This document shows positions 15,145 to 23,724 of a stretch of 64,000 nucleotides of DNA, piece after piece. Within the stretch, counting starts at the first letter, position 1; the number at the start of each line of letters is the position of its first letter. A model generated the notes under the pieces. It was given only the letters and a program-made list of their open reading frames with translations, had not been told where the DNA came from and did not search any database. This stretch comes from Paenibacillus roseus. Its GTDB lineage: Bacteria > Bacillota > Bacilli > Paenibacillales > Paenibacillaceae. The position numbers were made by a program, and so were the translations under genes. The stretch lies in assembly GCF_016424485.1 (NCBI RefSeq), contig NZ_JAELUP010000014.1:51633-115632 (forward strand). The letters run 5' to 3'.

Positions 15145-16694
15145 AGCCGGAGGAATACTGGTCTAAGCGCATGGAGGCACTGAACGAGGCTGAGCTGCGA
15201 AAGGGTGAGGAATACGTCCGGAAGCAGAACGAGGAATACGATAAGGCCATGGCCCGGATCAAACGGGACACGGACGCTTGGTATGCTCGTATGGCCAAGA
15301 ATAATGATGTCAGCATGGCCGAGGCCCGGAAACTGCTTAAAGATAATGAGCTTCAGGAGTTCCGGTGGTCCGTCCAGGACTACATTAAAGCCGGTCGTGA
15401 GAATGCGATTGATCAGCGATGGATGAAAGAACTGGAGAACGCCAGTGCCAAGGTCCATATCACCCGGCTTGAGGAATTGCAGACCAAGCTGCAGCAGGAA
15501 GCGGAGCTTCTGGCAGCCAAGCGGGTCAAAGGGGCCACCGAAACGTTAGGTGATATTTACAAGGATGGCTATTACCGCGGTATCCATGAGGTTCAGAGGG
15601 GCGTGGGTAAGGGCGTTCCGTTTGCGCGGCTCGACGGCCGGCAGATCGACAAGGTGTTGTCCAAGCCCTGGGCGCCGGATGGCAGCAACTTCAGCGCGAG
15701 AATCTGGGCCGACCGCGATAAACTGGTTTCGGAGCTCCACACAACGCTGACTCAAAACCTGATCAATGGATCGCCATCAGATAAGGTAATCAATGATTTC
15801 GCGCAGCGTATGGGTGTCAGCAAGTCGATTGCTGAGCGACTCATTCTTACAGAGTCGGCCTACTTCGCGGGCCAGTCCCGGCTTGACGGGTACAAGCAAA
15901 CCGGTATCACTCATTATAAATATGTGGCCACGTTGGACAGCCGGACCTCGGACAAATGCCGCCATATGGATTCAAAAGTCATTCCGATCAGCGAAGCGGA
16001 GCCCGGCGTGAATTATCCACCCTTGCATGCATATTGCCGCAGCACGACTATTCCTCACTTTGATGAGGCGGAGCCGGATTCGGACGATGACGAGGACCTT
16101 TATGATGTCCCGGAGGATATGCCTTACAAGGATTGGGCTGAGGAGCACGCGCCGGCAGATGCAACTGACCCGCCTAAGCCAGCGGACACAGCACCAGTAG
16201 GGCCGCCGAAGGTTACGACAGTAGAACCTGATAAACTGACAATTGATGAAGAGGCAGCCGTTACGAATTATATTGGAGGAGGCTCCTACACACTGAATGA
16301 CAAACTTCGGCGTTCCCAGCCACTTAACAGTGAAGAGATGGCATGGGTGGAACAATTGGACAAGGCGCTGAATAAGCTTCCGAGATATTCAGGTGACTTG
16401 ACAAGGTCCGTCCATTTCTTTTCGCCGGCAGCTTTGCAGGATTTTGTGAGAGACATCAAGCCTGAAACCGTGGTACAATATCCGCAGTATATATCCACTA
16501 CTGCTGGCGATTTGTATAATTCAAAAGCCCAAGTGATTTTCTACATTCTCGATGCAGCTCTCGGGGCGGATATCACGGCGCTGAATCCTGGGGAAATGGA
16601 AGTGCTATACGGCAGGGACTTTCCTTTTAAAGTGGTCGAGCTGGAGATAATAAACGGTATGTACCATATCCTGTTGAGGGAGCTGACGAAATGA
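15141..16694 (+). CDS. Minor head protein (Mu F/SPP1 gp7-like) with C-terminal ADP-ribosyltransferase domain
   Basis: 517 aa from ATG 15141. Residues of about 1-330 match minor head proteins: a coiled N-terminus, GDIYKDGYYRGIHEVQRG, then the MuF core with TESAYFAGQSRLDGY, LDSRTSDKCRHMD and PPLHAYCRSTTIP. An acidic, Pro-rich linker follows. The last 130 residues fit an R-S-E ADP-ribosyltransferase: LTRSVHFF (Arg), QYISTTAGD (STT) and PGEMEVLYG (ExE). Such proteins travel in the capsid and can be injected, so the transferase may modify host proteins at infection. Confidence 0.85.
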   Translation: MKPEEYWSKRMEALNEAELRKGEEYVRKQNEEYDKAMARIKRDTDAWYARMAKNNDVSMAEARKLLKDNELQEFRWSVQDYIKAGRENAIDQRWMKELENASAKVHITRLEELQTKLQQEAELLAAKRVKGATETLGDIYKDGYYRGIHEVQRGVGKGVPFARLDGRQIDKVLSKPWAPDGSNFSARIWADRDKLVSELHTTLTQNLINGSPSDKVINDFAQRMGVSKSIAERLILTESAYFAGQSRLDGYKQTGITHYKYVATLDSRTSDKCRHMDSKVIPISEAEPGVNYPPLHAYCRSTTIPHFDEAEPDSDDDEDLYDVPEDMPYKDWAEEHAPADATDPPKPADTAPVGPPKVTTVEPDKLTIDEEAAVTNYIGGGSYTLNDKLRRSQPLNSEEMAWVEQLDKALNKLPRYSGDLTRSVHFFSPAALQDFVRDIKPETVVQYPQYISTTAGDLYNSKAQVIFYILDAALGADITALNPGEMEVLYGRDFPFKVVELEIINGMYHILLRELTK

Positions 16695-16855
16695 GTGAAA
16701 ATAAGCCTTTTTCTGATCCCAGATGGAACGACTCCGGCAACCCAAAGGTGATCGGTCATTTTAAACGGACAGAGGAAGAACGGGCTGCTGACAAGCAGCG
16801 ATTCCGTGATCATTTGCGGAAAGTCGGTATTTTGAAAGATGAATCGAAAGACTGA
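16691..16855 (+). CDS. Small phage protein, 54 aa
   Basis: ATG 16691 overlaps the stop of the minor head protein gene. The product starts MSENKPFSDPRWNDSGNP and is charged and helical at its C-terminus (EEERAADKQRFRDHLRK). It ends just before a terminator. No family is recognised; coupling to the head gene supports expression. Confidence 0.6.
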   Translation: MSENKPFSDPRWNDSGNPKVIGHFKRTEEERAADKQRFRDHLRKVGILKDESKD

Positions 16856-16856
16856 A

Positions 16857-16888
16857 GCACTCACGCTACGGCGAGGGTGCTTTTTTTA
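16857..16888 (+). terminator. Intrinsic terminator in head operon
   Basis: GCACTC and GGGTGC pair around ACGCTACGGCGA, followed by seven T. It may lower downstream expression or be read through. Confidence 0.65.
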
Positions 16889-16905
16889 TGGGGAGGTGGG
16901 TAATA

Positions 16906-17169
16906 GTGGTCAAGCTCTACAAAAAGAATGTATACGTCCAGACAATTAAATTCGACAACACGGCCGGTAACCACCAGGCGATCATTGAGTTTACAGGGTG
17001 GCCGATCAGCGTTGAGTATACCAGCGATGGGGTGCAGTTGCGCGTCATCCGGGGCGCATACAGCGTGCTGGTGGCCAAACTTGGTGAACTTATCGTAAAA
17101 GGAGCGGACGGCTCGCTTCGGGTTTGCACCCGGGAAGCATTGGAAACGGAATATGAACTTGTAGAATGA
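16906..17169 (+). CDS. Conserved phage protein of the head region, 87 aa
   Basis: GTG 16906 is preferred because GGGAGG lies 9 bases upstream. The strand-rich sequence (YKKNVYVQTIKFDNT, QAIIEFTGWPISVEY, RVIRGAYSVLVAKLGE) is a pattern often seen in PBSX-like phages between the minor head and scaffold genes. The function is not known to me. A small beta-sandwich is likely. Confidence 0.65.
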   Translation: MVKLYKKNVYVQTIKFDNTAGNHQAIIEFTGWPISVEYTSDGVQLRVIRGAYSVLVAKLGELIVKGADGSLRVCTREALETEYELVE

Positions 17170-17171
17170 TG

Positions 17172-17194
17172 GGCTCCGGCTGAGACTGCCGGGG
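17172..17194 (+). other. Hairpin before the scaffold gene
   Basis: GCTCCGGC and GCCGGGGC form an 8-bp stem (one G-U) around TGAGACT. Only CTTTGCCG follows, so it is a weak terminator at best. Confidence 0.45.
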
Positions 17195-17283
17195 CCTTTG
17201 CCGTCTTTGGCTGGTAGACGAAAAAACTGGCTCATCACCGGACGCAACCGGGTAAAAAGCGAAGATGAATAGGAGGATCACAT

Positions 17284-17922
17284 ATGACAAAGGAAGAGTT
17301 TATCGCATTAGGACTGACGGAGGAACAGGCCACAAAAGCCGCGACTGCTTCAGCCGAGGAACTGAAGGGATTCATTCCGAAGGCTCGATTTGACGAGGTG
17401 AATACATCGAAAAAGAAAGCCGAGGATGATCTGAAGGACCGTGACAAGCAACTGGAGGAGCTGAAAAAGTCCAGTGGCGATGCTGCGGAGCTTACGAAGA
17501 AAATCGAATCCCTTCAGACCGAGAATAAAGCTGCCAAGGAAAAGTATGAGACTGAGGCTGCTACTCTCAAGCTGAATACCGCCGTGAAGTTGGCGCTCGC
17601 CGGAAAGGTTCACGATCCGGACGATGTCACCCGGCTGCTCGATACGACTAAAATCGAGCTGGACGAGAACGGTAGTGTTAAGGCCGGACTGGACGACCAA
17701 ATCAAAGGCCTGCAGACCAGCAAGGCTTATTTGTTCATTCCAGAGGATAGCGGAGCTGGCCAATTCCAGTTCCGCGGCACGAATCCGTTCGAGAGTGGCG
17801 GTTCCGGTGGAAGTGGTGGTAGCGGCAAAGACAAAGCGGCTGACTTCGGAAAGCAGATCGCCGAATACGCAAAAGCCAACGCTTCGACGTCCGATGCGCA
17901 AAAATCATATTTTGGAGGCTGA
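17284..17922 (+). CDS. Scaffold protein (phage GP20-like minor structural protein)
   Basis: 212 aa with AGGAGG upstream. It opens with a LTEEQATKA helix, has a long coiled coil rich in Lys, Glu and Leu (about 40-105), then LAGKVHDPDDVTRLLDTTKI, and ends in a Gly/Ser linker and a basic-acidic helix. This is the GP20 scaffold layout: an internal scaffold that guides capsid assembly and then leaves. It lies directly before the decoration and capsid genes, the usual order. Confidence 0.88.
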   Translation: MTKEEFIALGLTEEQATKAATASAEELKGFIPKARFDEVNTSKKKAEDDLKDRDKQLEELKKSSGDAAELTKKIESLQTENKAAKEKYETEAATLKLNTAVKLALAGKVHDPDDVTRLLDTTKIELDENGSVKAGLDDQIKGLQTSKAYLFIPEDSGAGQFQFRGTNPFESGGSGGSGGSGKDKAADFGKQIAEYAKANASTSDAQKSYFGG

Positions 17923-17928
17923 TAATCT

Positions 17929-18288
17929 ATGAGCAAGTTTGTAACCACGACGTATGGCAATCGAAAAGGAATCCTCAAATTCCCGGATCATTACGTTACG
18001 ATACCGATCACCGTTGATAACACGGGAGTAACAGCAAACGCTGACGGCAAAAAGATTGTTCCTGCTGGTACGATCATGGGCGGCGGTGTAATTTCCGATG
18101 CCACGAAATTGGCGGTCAAGAAAAACGATGTAGGAGCAGAAGGCGTCTTGTTTAATGATGTTGACGTGACCTATGGCCCGGCGCCTGGTGCCCTATTGAT
18201 TCACGGCTACATCGACTTGGCCAAAATACCGGAAGCACCGGTAACCGCCGCTGCTACTGCACTTAAACAAATCACATTTATCGCCTAA
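17929..18288 (+). CDS. Head decoration protein-like
   Basis: 119 aa, beta-rich and Gly/Val/Ala-rich (TTTYGNRKGILKFPDHY, GPAPGALLIHGYIDLAKI). The size, composition and place between scaffold and major capsid fit a lambda gpD-like decoration protein that stabilises the filled head. GAEGVLFNDVDVTYG is the type of strand-turn seen in such proteins. Confidence 0.7.
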   Translation: MSKFVTTTYGNRKGILKFPDHYVTIPITVDNTGVTANADGKKIVPAGTIMGGGVISDATKLAVKKNDVGAEGVLFNDVDVTYGPAPGALLIHGYIDLAKIPEAPVTAAATALKQITFIA

Positions 18289-18312
18289 TGGCGGGAAGGA
18301 GAACTGAAACAT

Positions 18313-19362
18313 ATGCCTACAATTTTTGATTATGTGACAGCGGGGGCGATTGCTTCCTATGTCACCAACAACCCAAGTAATAATATCCCGTATCTGGGGG
18401 CTACGTTGTTCCCGTCACGCAAGAAGTTGGGACTGGACCTGAGCTGGATCAAGGGGGCGCGAGGCGTGCCTGTCTCGCTGCAGCCGTCCGCATTCGACGC
18501 TAAAGCAACGCTGCGGGACCGTATCGGTTTTAGTAAAGTAGAGACCGAGATGCCATTTTTCCGCGAGGCAATGAGGCTGGGAGAAAAGGACCGTCAGGAG
18601 CTTCTACGTTTGCAAGATAACAGTAACGACCAGTACATCATGCCGATGATTACGCAAATTTTTGATGATCGTGCACAACTTGTTGCTGGTGCCCAAGTCA
18701 TTCCCGAACGCATGATTATGCAGCTGCTGTCCAGTGGTCATATCCGCATCACGTCCAACCAGACACGACAGGATTATGACTACAACTACGGATTTGCTGG
18801 CAGCCATAAAGAAACGCTCACTGGCTCAGCAAAGTGGAGTGACCCAACCAGCACACCAGTCCAAGACATTCAGCGCTGGAAGAGAGTCATTAACGGAGAC
18901 ACAGGGGCCACTTTGACCCGTGCGATCTGCACGGAGAAGACATGGGGCTACTTGATGCAGCATCCGTCCATCAGGCTTGATATGAATCCGATCGGTGGGC
19001 AGAACGTCATTATGACTGACGCGCTCCTGCGGACATATCTTCAGAACAAACTGGGTATCACGGTTGCCGTATACAACAAAATTTACGCCTTGCAGGATGG
19101 CAGCACGCATCAATTCTACCCGGATGATTTCTTCACGTTGATTCCGGACGGCAACCTCGGTAACACTTGGTACGGCACAACCCCAGAGGAAGCCGATTTA
19201 CTGGCTGGTGCAAAGGCTGCTGAGGTAGCTATTGTCAATACTGGCGTAGCGATCACCACTATTAAAGAGCCGCATCCGGTCAACGTGGAAACGATCGTGT
19301 CTGAGATCGTACTTCCATCTTTTGAAACGATGGATACAGTGTTTATTGCCAAGGTGGCATAA
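18313..19362 (+). CDS. Major capsid protein (protein E family)
   Basis: 349 aa. Stretches such as LGATLFPSRKKLGLDLSWIKG, the E-loop region around DRIGFSKVETEMPFFREAM, and the C-terminal strand EIVLPSFETMDTVFIAKV fit the lambda gpE-type major capsid family with the HK97 fold. It is the expected gene after scaffold and decoration protein, and is followed by a terminator, so it is probably the most abundant product. Confidence 0.92.
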   Translation: MPTIFDYVTAGAIASYVTNNPSNNIPYLGATLFPSRKKLGLDLSWIKGARGVPVSLQPSAFDAKATLRDRIGFSKVETEMPFFREAMRLGEKDRQELLRLQDNSNDQYIMPMITQIFDDRAQLVAGAQVIPERMIMQLLSSGHIRITSNQTRQDYDYNYGFAGSHKETLTGSAKWSDPTSTPVQDIQRWKRVINGDTGATLTRAICTEKTWGYLMQHPSIRLDMNPIGGQNVIMTDALLRTYLQNKLGITVAVYNKIYALQDGSTHQFYPDDFFTLIPDGNLGNTWYGTTPEEADLLAGAKAAEVAIVNTGVAITTIKEPHPVNVETIVSEIVLPSFETMDTVFIAKVA

Positions 19363-19390
19363 GGAGAGGCTAATGTCTCTCCTATTTTAA
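19362..19390 (+). terminator. Intrinsic terminator after the capsid gene
   Basis: AGGAGAG, GCTAATGT loop and CTCTCCT form a perfect 7-bp stem followed by ATTTTAATT. Position suggests partial termination that boosts capsid relative to downstream tail-joining proteins. Confidence 0.7.
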
Positions 19391-19410
19391 TTCTGGAAGG
19401 AGAATGAACA

Positions 19411-19659
19411 ATGTCGAAAACGAAACCAGAGACAGAAACAGAACAACAAGAGCAGCACAAGGAGCAACAGTCAGGTGCGCCTGAAGGAACTGCGAACAGC
19501 GAGATACCGGAGGTTCAAGTGCCGACCGTGAGAGTCGAGTTCCTCACGAATGTTAAGCACGATAATGAATTCTATCGGGCAGGGCAGCGGGAAGACCTTC
19601 AGGAAGACGTTTTTCTGACGCTCAATGCGGCCAAAGCGGTTCGGAGATTAGGAGAATGA
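19411..19659 (+). CDS. Small phage protein with acidic/Gln-rich N-terminus
   Basis: 82 aa. The first 35 residues are Glu, Gln and Thr repeats, likely disordered. The rest (VRVEFLTNVKHDNEFYRAG, LTLNAAKAVRRLGE) is a small conserved domain common just after phage capsid genes. Its exact role is not known. The stop overlaps the connector start. Confidence 0.65.
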   Translation: MSKTKPETETEQQEQHKEQQSGAPEGTANSEIPEVQVPTVRVEFLTNVKHDNEFYRAGQREDLQEDVFLTLNAAKAVRRLGE

Positions 19660-20039
19660 TTTCGGCAGCAGATGTATGGCCGATCGTCAAAGCGCGCCTT
19701 GAACTGCTGGACGACGCTCGGAAACCGCTGATTGAAACATACATCGCAGAAATTGAACACCGCATGAAGCATTATTGTAATATCCGCGCGCTGCCCGACA
19801 ACCTGCTGTATGTGTGGGCCAGCATGACCGTTGACGCTGTGCGCGTGGATCTGCCAAACGCGGATGAAATCGCAGACACGGTGGGCGGCGGGGCAAATAT
19901 CAAGGTGGGAGACACCTCTGTTTCGGGCGGCAGCTCTGGCAGCGGCGTCACCAACACGTCCAAAGCGGTCATTGATCAGGTTGTTCTGGATTACCGGGTC
20001 GACCTTAATCGTTACCGCCAGATGAGGTGGGGCGGATGA
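19656..20039 (+). CDS. Head-tail connector (YqbG-like adaptor)
   Basis: 127 aa. IVKARLELLDDARKPLIETY, IEHRMKHYCNI and the C-terminal YRVDLNRYRQMRW fit the helical adaptor family that docks under the portal (YqbG/gp15-like). The Gly/Ser-rich middle is an exposed loop. The order here (capsid, small protein, adaptor, stopper, gp10, terminator) is standard for PBSX-like phages. Confidence 0.75.
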   Translation: MISAADVWPIVKARLELLDDARKPLIETYIAEIEHRMKHYCNIRALPDNLLYVWASMTVDAVRVDLPNADEIADTVGGGANIKVGDTSVSGGSSGSGVTNTSKAVIDQVVLDYRVDLNRYRQMRWGG

Positions 20040-20410
20040 TCAATTATAGACGGCACCGCCGGGCCATCGAGAAGATGTATGAGGACAAGGCAACGATCAG
20101 TCGGTATATGTCGTCCGTCAAAAACCCGGATACCCGTGTGACGGAGCAAAAGTTGCAGCCTGTTTATGAGGATCAACCTTGTAAGCTGTCTCAGACCGGC
20201 TTGGCCCGCAATGGTCAGACCGAAGCCCAGAACAATCTGCAGTATGACGCTAAGTTGTTCATTGCTCCGGAGTTGGAGGTTCAGCAGGGCGATGTTGTGG
20301 CGGTCACTCGGGCAGCTACGGGCCGTGTCGAGATGTACACCGCTGGCCAGCCATTCCCGGCGTACAGCAGCCATCAAGAGATCATGTTGACCTGCAAAGG
20401 GTCGGCGTGA
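20036..20410 (+). CDS. Head closure/stopper protein (YqbH/XkdH-like)
   Basis: 124 aa from ATG 20036 (ATGA overlap). The beta-rich core (DKATISRYMSSVKN, AKLFIAPELEVQQGDVVAV) is typical of stopper proteins that plug the portal after packaging. It belongs to the head-completion set with its neighbours. Confidence 0.7.
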   Translation: MINYRRHRRAIEKMYEDKATISRYMSSVKNPDTRVTEQKLQPVYEDQPCKLSQTGLARNGQTEAQNNLQYDAKLFIAPELEVQQGDVVAVTRAATGRVEMYTAGQPFPAYSSHQEIMLTCKGSA

Positions 20411-20811
20411 TGGGAGGCAAAGGCTTTGACGTATCCGGGCTGCGGAAACTGCTCGGTAATATTCGAGGCGCGAAGCAAGACACCCGGCGTTTTATTGAGA
20501 ATTGTGTCAAAGAGTTGGCCAACCGGTTGCTGGCCAAGGTCATTCCCCGTACCCCATCGGATAGCGGGGTACTGCGGGCAGGCTGGCAGCTTGGGCCTGT
20601 GGTATGGGAGGCAAATGGGAGTTGCTCCGTCGAGCTACTTAACGCTGTCGATTACGCGCCTTACGTCGAGTATGGACACCGAACAGTCAATCATATGGGA
20701 TGGGTCGAGGGACGCTTTATGCTGACGTTCAGCGTGGAGGAGCTCGAGAGGGAACTTCCACCACTTTTGGAACGTCGATTGAAGCAATACCTCGACCGTA
20801 TTTGGAGGTGA
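20407..20811 (+). CDS. HK97 gp10-family tail completion protein
   Basis: 134 aa. The gp10 signature is visible: a helical N-terminus, VIPRTPSDSGVLRAGWQL, and the strand pair VELLNAVDYAPYVEYGHRT. This family acts at head-tail joining or tail completion. Start at GTG 20407 or ATG 20410; both overlap the previous stop. Confidence 0.82.
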   Translation: MMGGKGFDVSGLRKLLGNIRGAKQDTRRFIENCVKELANRLLAKVIPRTPSDSGVLRAGWQLGPVVWEANGSCSVELLNAVDYAPYVEYGHRTVNHMGWVEGRFMLTFSVEELERELPPLLERRLKQYLDRIWR

Positions 20812-21257
20812 ACCAACTGATTACCGTTAACGATGTGCGACACGCTGTTTCCCGTGCGCTCGATGCCGCGTTTCCGGATGTGCCGATTTACGGGGAGGAG
20901 ATTAAGCAAGGGCTTGACCCTCCCTGTTTTTTTGTCAAGTTGTTTCCTGTCGTTCAGGAGCGGCAGCAGGGGCGCCGGTACATCCGGCAGCATACCTTTG
21001 ACATTCATTTTTTCCCTCGCGGGTTTGAGACCGGCAGAACCGAGACAGCGAATGAGGATATTCATCAGTTGTCCGACATGCTATATGACGTGATGGAGTA
21101 CATCGACTGCAATGGTATGATTCGCGGCAGCGGTCTCCGGCATGAGGTTGTGGATGGGGTACTCCATTTTTTTGTGTCGTATGACCTTCATGTGCTCCGT
21201 CAGCGTCCGGCATCCAGCCCGATGCAGGCCATGGACATGGAGCAAGAATTGAAATGA
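20808..21257 (+). CDS. Phage tail terminator-like protein
   Basis: 149 aa counted from GTG 20808. GGAGGTG is directly before that codon, so a CTG at 20817 (6 bases after GGAGGTG, giving MITVNDVRHAV) may be the true start. RALDAAFPDVPIYGEEI, FVKLFPV and HTFDIHFFP fit the short alpha/beta tail terminator family encoded before the sheath gene. It would cap the tail and join it to the head. Confidence 0.7.
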   Translation: MNQLITVNDVRHAVSRALDAAFPDVPIYGEEIKQGLDPPCFFVKLFPVVQERQQGRRYIRQHTFDIHFFPRGFETGRTETANEDIHQLSDMLYDVMEYIDCNGMIRGSGLRHEVVDGVLHFFVSYDLHVLRQRPASSPMQAMDMEQELK

Positions 21258-21273
21258 GAAAGGGGCATCTGAG

Positions 21274-21489
21274 ATGGCCAAGCAGAAAGAGCAAGAAGAT
21301 AAGCAGCCGACAGCAGATCAGTCGGTTGCCATGCCAGCACCGCAGTATGCTGTCCGGCAATATTTGCAATCAGAGACGTATAAGGCTGACCGGGATATCC
21401 TGGTCGCGCTGCTGGATGAGCAACAACTATATACGCCTGCCGAGGTGCAGGACGTGATTGATAGATTCAAAACACAGGAGGCGATTTAA
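21274..21489 (+). CDS. Small phage protein before the sheath, 71 aa
   Basis: The Gln/Ala-rich start is disordered. The C-terminal part (YLQSETYKADRDILVALLD, YTPAEVQDVIDRF) is helical. It is a common small gene immediately before the sheath in this phage group, role unknown. The sheath start follows the stop with no gap. Confidence 0.6.
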   Translation: MAKQKEQEDKQPTADQSVAMPAPQYAVRQYLQSETYKADRDILVALLDEQQLYTPAEVQDVIDRFKTQEAI

Positions 21490-22806
21490 GTGGCCGGAGG
21501 TACTTGGACGAGTCAAAACAAGGTAAGACCAGGCGTTTACATCAATATGAATAGTGCTCCGCAGTCTCTCGGTGCCGCTGGCGATCGGGGCGTGACCAGT
21601 ATTGCCCTTACGCTGCCGTGGGGGCCGTCCCAGCAGATCATCAGCATTGCTGCCGGACAAGACGTGCGGGATGTGCTTGGGTACGATATCACGGCGCCGC
21701 AACTGCTGCTTGTACGAGAAGCGCTCAAGCGCGCACAGACGCTGCTGCTGTATCGTTTGAATGTGGGAGTAAAGGCTGCGGCTACCCATAGCGGGCTCAC
21801 AATCACAGCACAGCACGGCGGAACACGCGGCAATAGCTTGAGTATCGTGGTTCAAGCCAACATTGATCAGCCGGGTAAGTTTGATGTAATCACTCTGCTC
21901 GCTGGCATCGATGTGCATCGACAACTTGTAGCTGATGCTGCTGGATTAAAAGCTAATTCGTGGGTCACCTTTGCGGGGGGAAGCACCTTAACCACTACTG
22001 CAGGCGTGCCCCTGCAAGGCGGAACGGATGGTACGGTGACAAATGCCGACCATACCGCATACTTAGGAGCCTTGGAGCTTTACTCATTCAACACGGTCGC
22101 TTTGGCCAGCACGGATAATGCACTTAAGGCGGTCTATGCTGCTTTTGTCCGGAGATTGCGGGAACAAGAAGGTGCCAAAGTACAGGCGGTCCTTGAGAAT
22201 TACCCCGTTGCCGATAATGAGGGCGTCATCAGTGTGAAGAACGGCGTTATTCTGTCTGATGGTCAGACATTGACTCCCGCGCAGACAACAGCCTGGGTAG
22301 CGGGTGCAACCGCTGGGGCCGCGAACAATGTCTCTCTGACCTATAGTGCGTATGACGATGCTGTGGACGTAGCCACGCGCTACACCAATAGCCAAATCGA
22401 GGCAGCGCTGCTGGCTGGTGAATTTTTGTTCACACCGAGTAACGGGCGTGCGGTAATCGAACAGGATATTAATACATTGACCAGTTTCACGCCGAACAAA
22501 GGACGGGCATTCAGCAAAAACCGTGTCATTCGTGTATTGGACGGCATCGCCAATGATATCAAGCGAATTTTTGAAACCTTTTATTTGGGCAAGGTCGACA
22601 ATAATCCGGACGGCCGAATGCTGCTGGCACAGGAAATCGTCACTTATCTTGGTAGCCTGCAAGACAACGCAGCGATTCAAAACTTTGATCCACAGGCAGA
22701 TGTATCCGTCATTCCGGGCAACGCTGTTGACAGCGTATATGTTGAGGTCAGCATTCAGCCGGTGGATGCAGTAGAGAAAATTTATATGAAAGTGACGGTG
22801 GTATAG
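21490..22806 (+). CDS. Tail sheath protein (XkdK-like)
   Basis: 438 aa, GTG start. KVRPGVYINMNS at the N-terminus, VTSIALTLPWGPSQ, and the C-terminal KNRVIRVLDGIANDIKRIFE and GNAVDSVYVEVSIQPVD are characteristic of the contractile sheath. Sheath subunits stack round the tube and contract to drive it through the cell wall. The gene proves a myophage-type tail. The tube gene starts at the next base. Confidence 0.95.
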   Translation: MAGGTWTSQNKVRPGVYINMNSAPQSLGAAGDRGVTSIALTLPWGPSQQIISIAAGQDVRDVLGYDITAPQLLLVREALKRAQTLLLYRLNVGVKAAATHSGLTITAQHGGTRGNSLSIVVQANIDQPGKFDVITLLAGIDVHRQLVADAAGLKANSWVTFAGGSTLTTTAGVPLQGGTDGTVTNADHTAYLGALELYSFNTVALASTDNALKAVYAAFVRRLREQEGAKVQAVLENYPVADNEGVISVKNGVILSDGQTLTPAQTTAWVAGATAGAANNVSLTYSAYDDAVDVATRYTNSQIEAALLAGEFLFTPSNGRAVIEQDINTLTSFTPNKGRAFSKNRVIRVLDGIANDIKRIFETFYLGKVDNNPDGRMLLAQEIVTYLGSLQDNAAIQNFDPQADVSVIPGNAVDSVYVEVSIQPVDAVEKIYMKVTVV

Positions 22807-23271
22807 ATGCCGTTTTTGAATGCAAGAGACAGCATTTCCGGTCAAGAGGGCCGGGCCTATGCCAAGGTGGACGGCGTGGTGGAGGAACTGTTTTATATTA
22901 AAACCCTGGAAGCGACAGTTGAGAAGGAAAAAGCCGAGATTAAGACACTCGGCCGCCGAGGTACCCAGCATAAAGCAGTCGGGTGGAGCGGTAGCGGTAG
23001 CATGACGATTTACTACGTCACATCCTATTTTCGGAAGATGATGTACACCTACATCAAAACAGGGAAGGACGTTTACTTTGAAATCTCGGTTACGAATGAG
23101 GACCCGACCTCCACGATCGGAGCACAGACAGTTGTGTTGAAAGGCTGCAACCTTGATTCCGTCATCGTGGCTAAGCTCGATACGGAGAGTGACGCCCTAG
23201 ATGAGGAAGTCAGCTTTACGTTTGATGATCTGGAAATTCCGGAGCAGTTCAAGGCTCCGTCAGCTAATTAA
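22807..23271 (+). CDS. Tail tube protein (XkdM-like)
   Basis: 154 aa. SGQEGRAYAKVDGVVEELFYIK, KTLGRRGTQHKAVGWSGSGS and DEEVSFTFDDLEIPEQF match PBSX XkdM-type tube proteins, which stack in rings to form the inner tail tube. It follows the sheath with no intergenic space. Confidence 0.93.
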   Translation: MPFLNARDSISGQEGRAYAKVDGVVEELFYIKTLEATVEKEKAEIKTLGRRGTQHKAVGWSGSGSMTIYYVTSYFRKMMYTYIKTGKDVYFEISVTNEDPTSTIGAQTVVLKGCNLDSVIVAKLDTESDALDEEVSFTFDDLEIPEQFKAPSAN

Positions 23272-23301
23272 ATCCCATAACAATTAACGGAGGTAAATAA
23301 A

Positions 23302-23724
23302 ATGAGTGATTTGCAAGGCTTTTTCGCACAAAATGCAGTAATCGATACTACGGAGGAATTCGTTGTATCCCCTCGTTTTAAGGATAAGGACGGCAGGCCG
23401 ATCCCTTGGAAAATCCGCAGTATGAAGCAAAGGGAAAATGAAGAAATTCGAAAATCAGCAACCAGGAAGATTAGGGATAAACGTGGCGGCTATCAAGTTG
23501 AGACCAATTCCGATGAGTATATCGCGAAGCTGACTGTCGCTAGCGTTGTTTTCCCGCCACTGAAGGATGAGGCCTTGCAAAAATCCTATGGTGTACTGGG
23601 AGCCGATAAGCTGCTTAGCGAGATGCTGCTGCCAGGCGAGTATGCGGACCTTATTAACAAGGTCCAAGAGCTGAACGGATTTGAAAAGGACATCAATGAA
23701 CTGGTGCATGAGGTAAAAAACTAA
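23302..23724 (+). CDS. Tail assembly chaperone, short form (XkdN-like)
   Basis: 140 aa. FVVSPRFKDKDGRPIPWKIRSM and the helical C-terminus (ADLINKVQELNGFEKDINEL) match XkdN-like chaperones, which bind the tape measure during tail assembly. The zero-frame product ends after VKN. A slippery site at the end allows a longer form (23302-23900). Confidence 0.85.
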   Translation: MSDLQGFFAQNAVIDTTEEFVVSPRFKDKDGRPIPWKIRSMKQRENEEIRKSATRKIRDKRGGYQVETNSDEYIAKLTVASVVFPPLKDEALQKSYGVLGADKLLSEMLLPGEYADLINKVQELNGFEKDINELVHEVKN

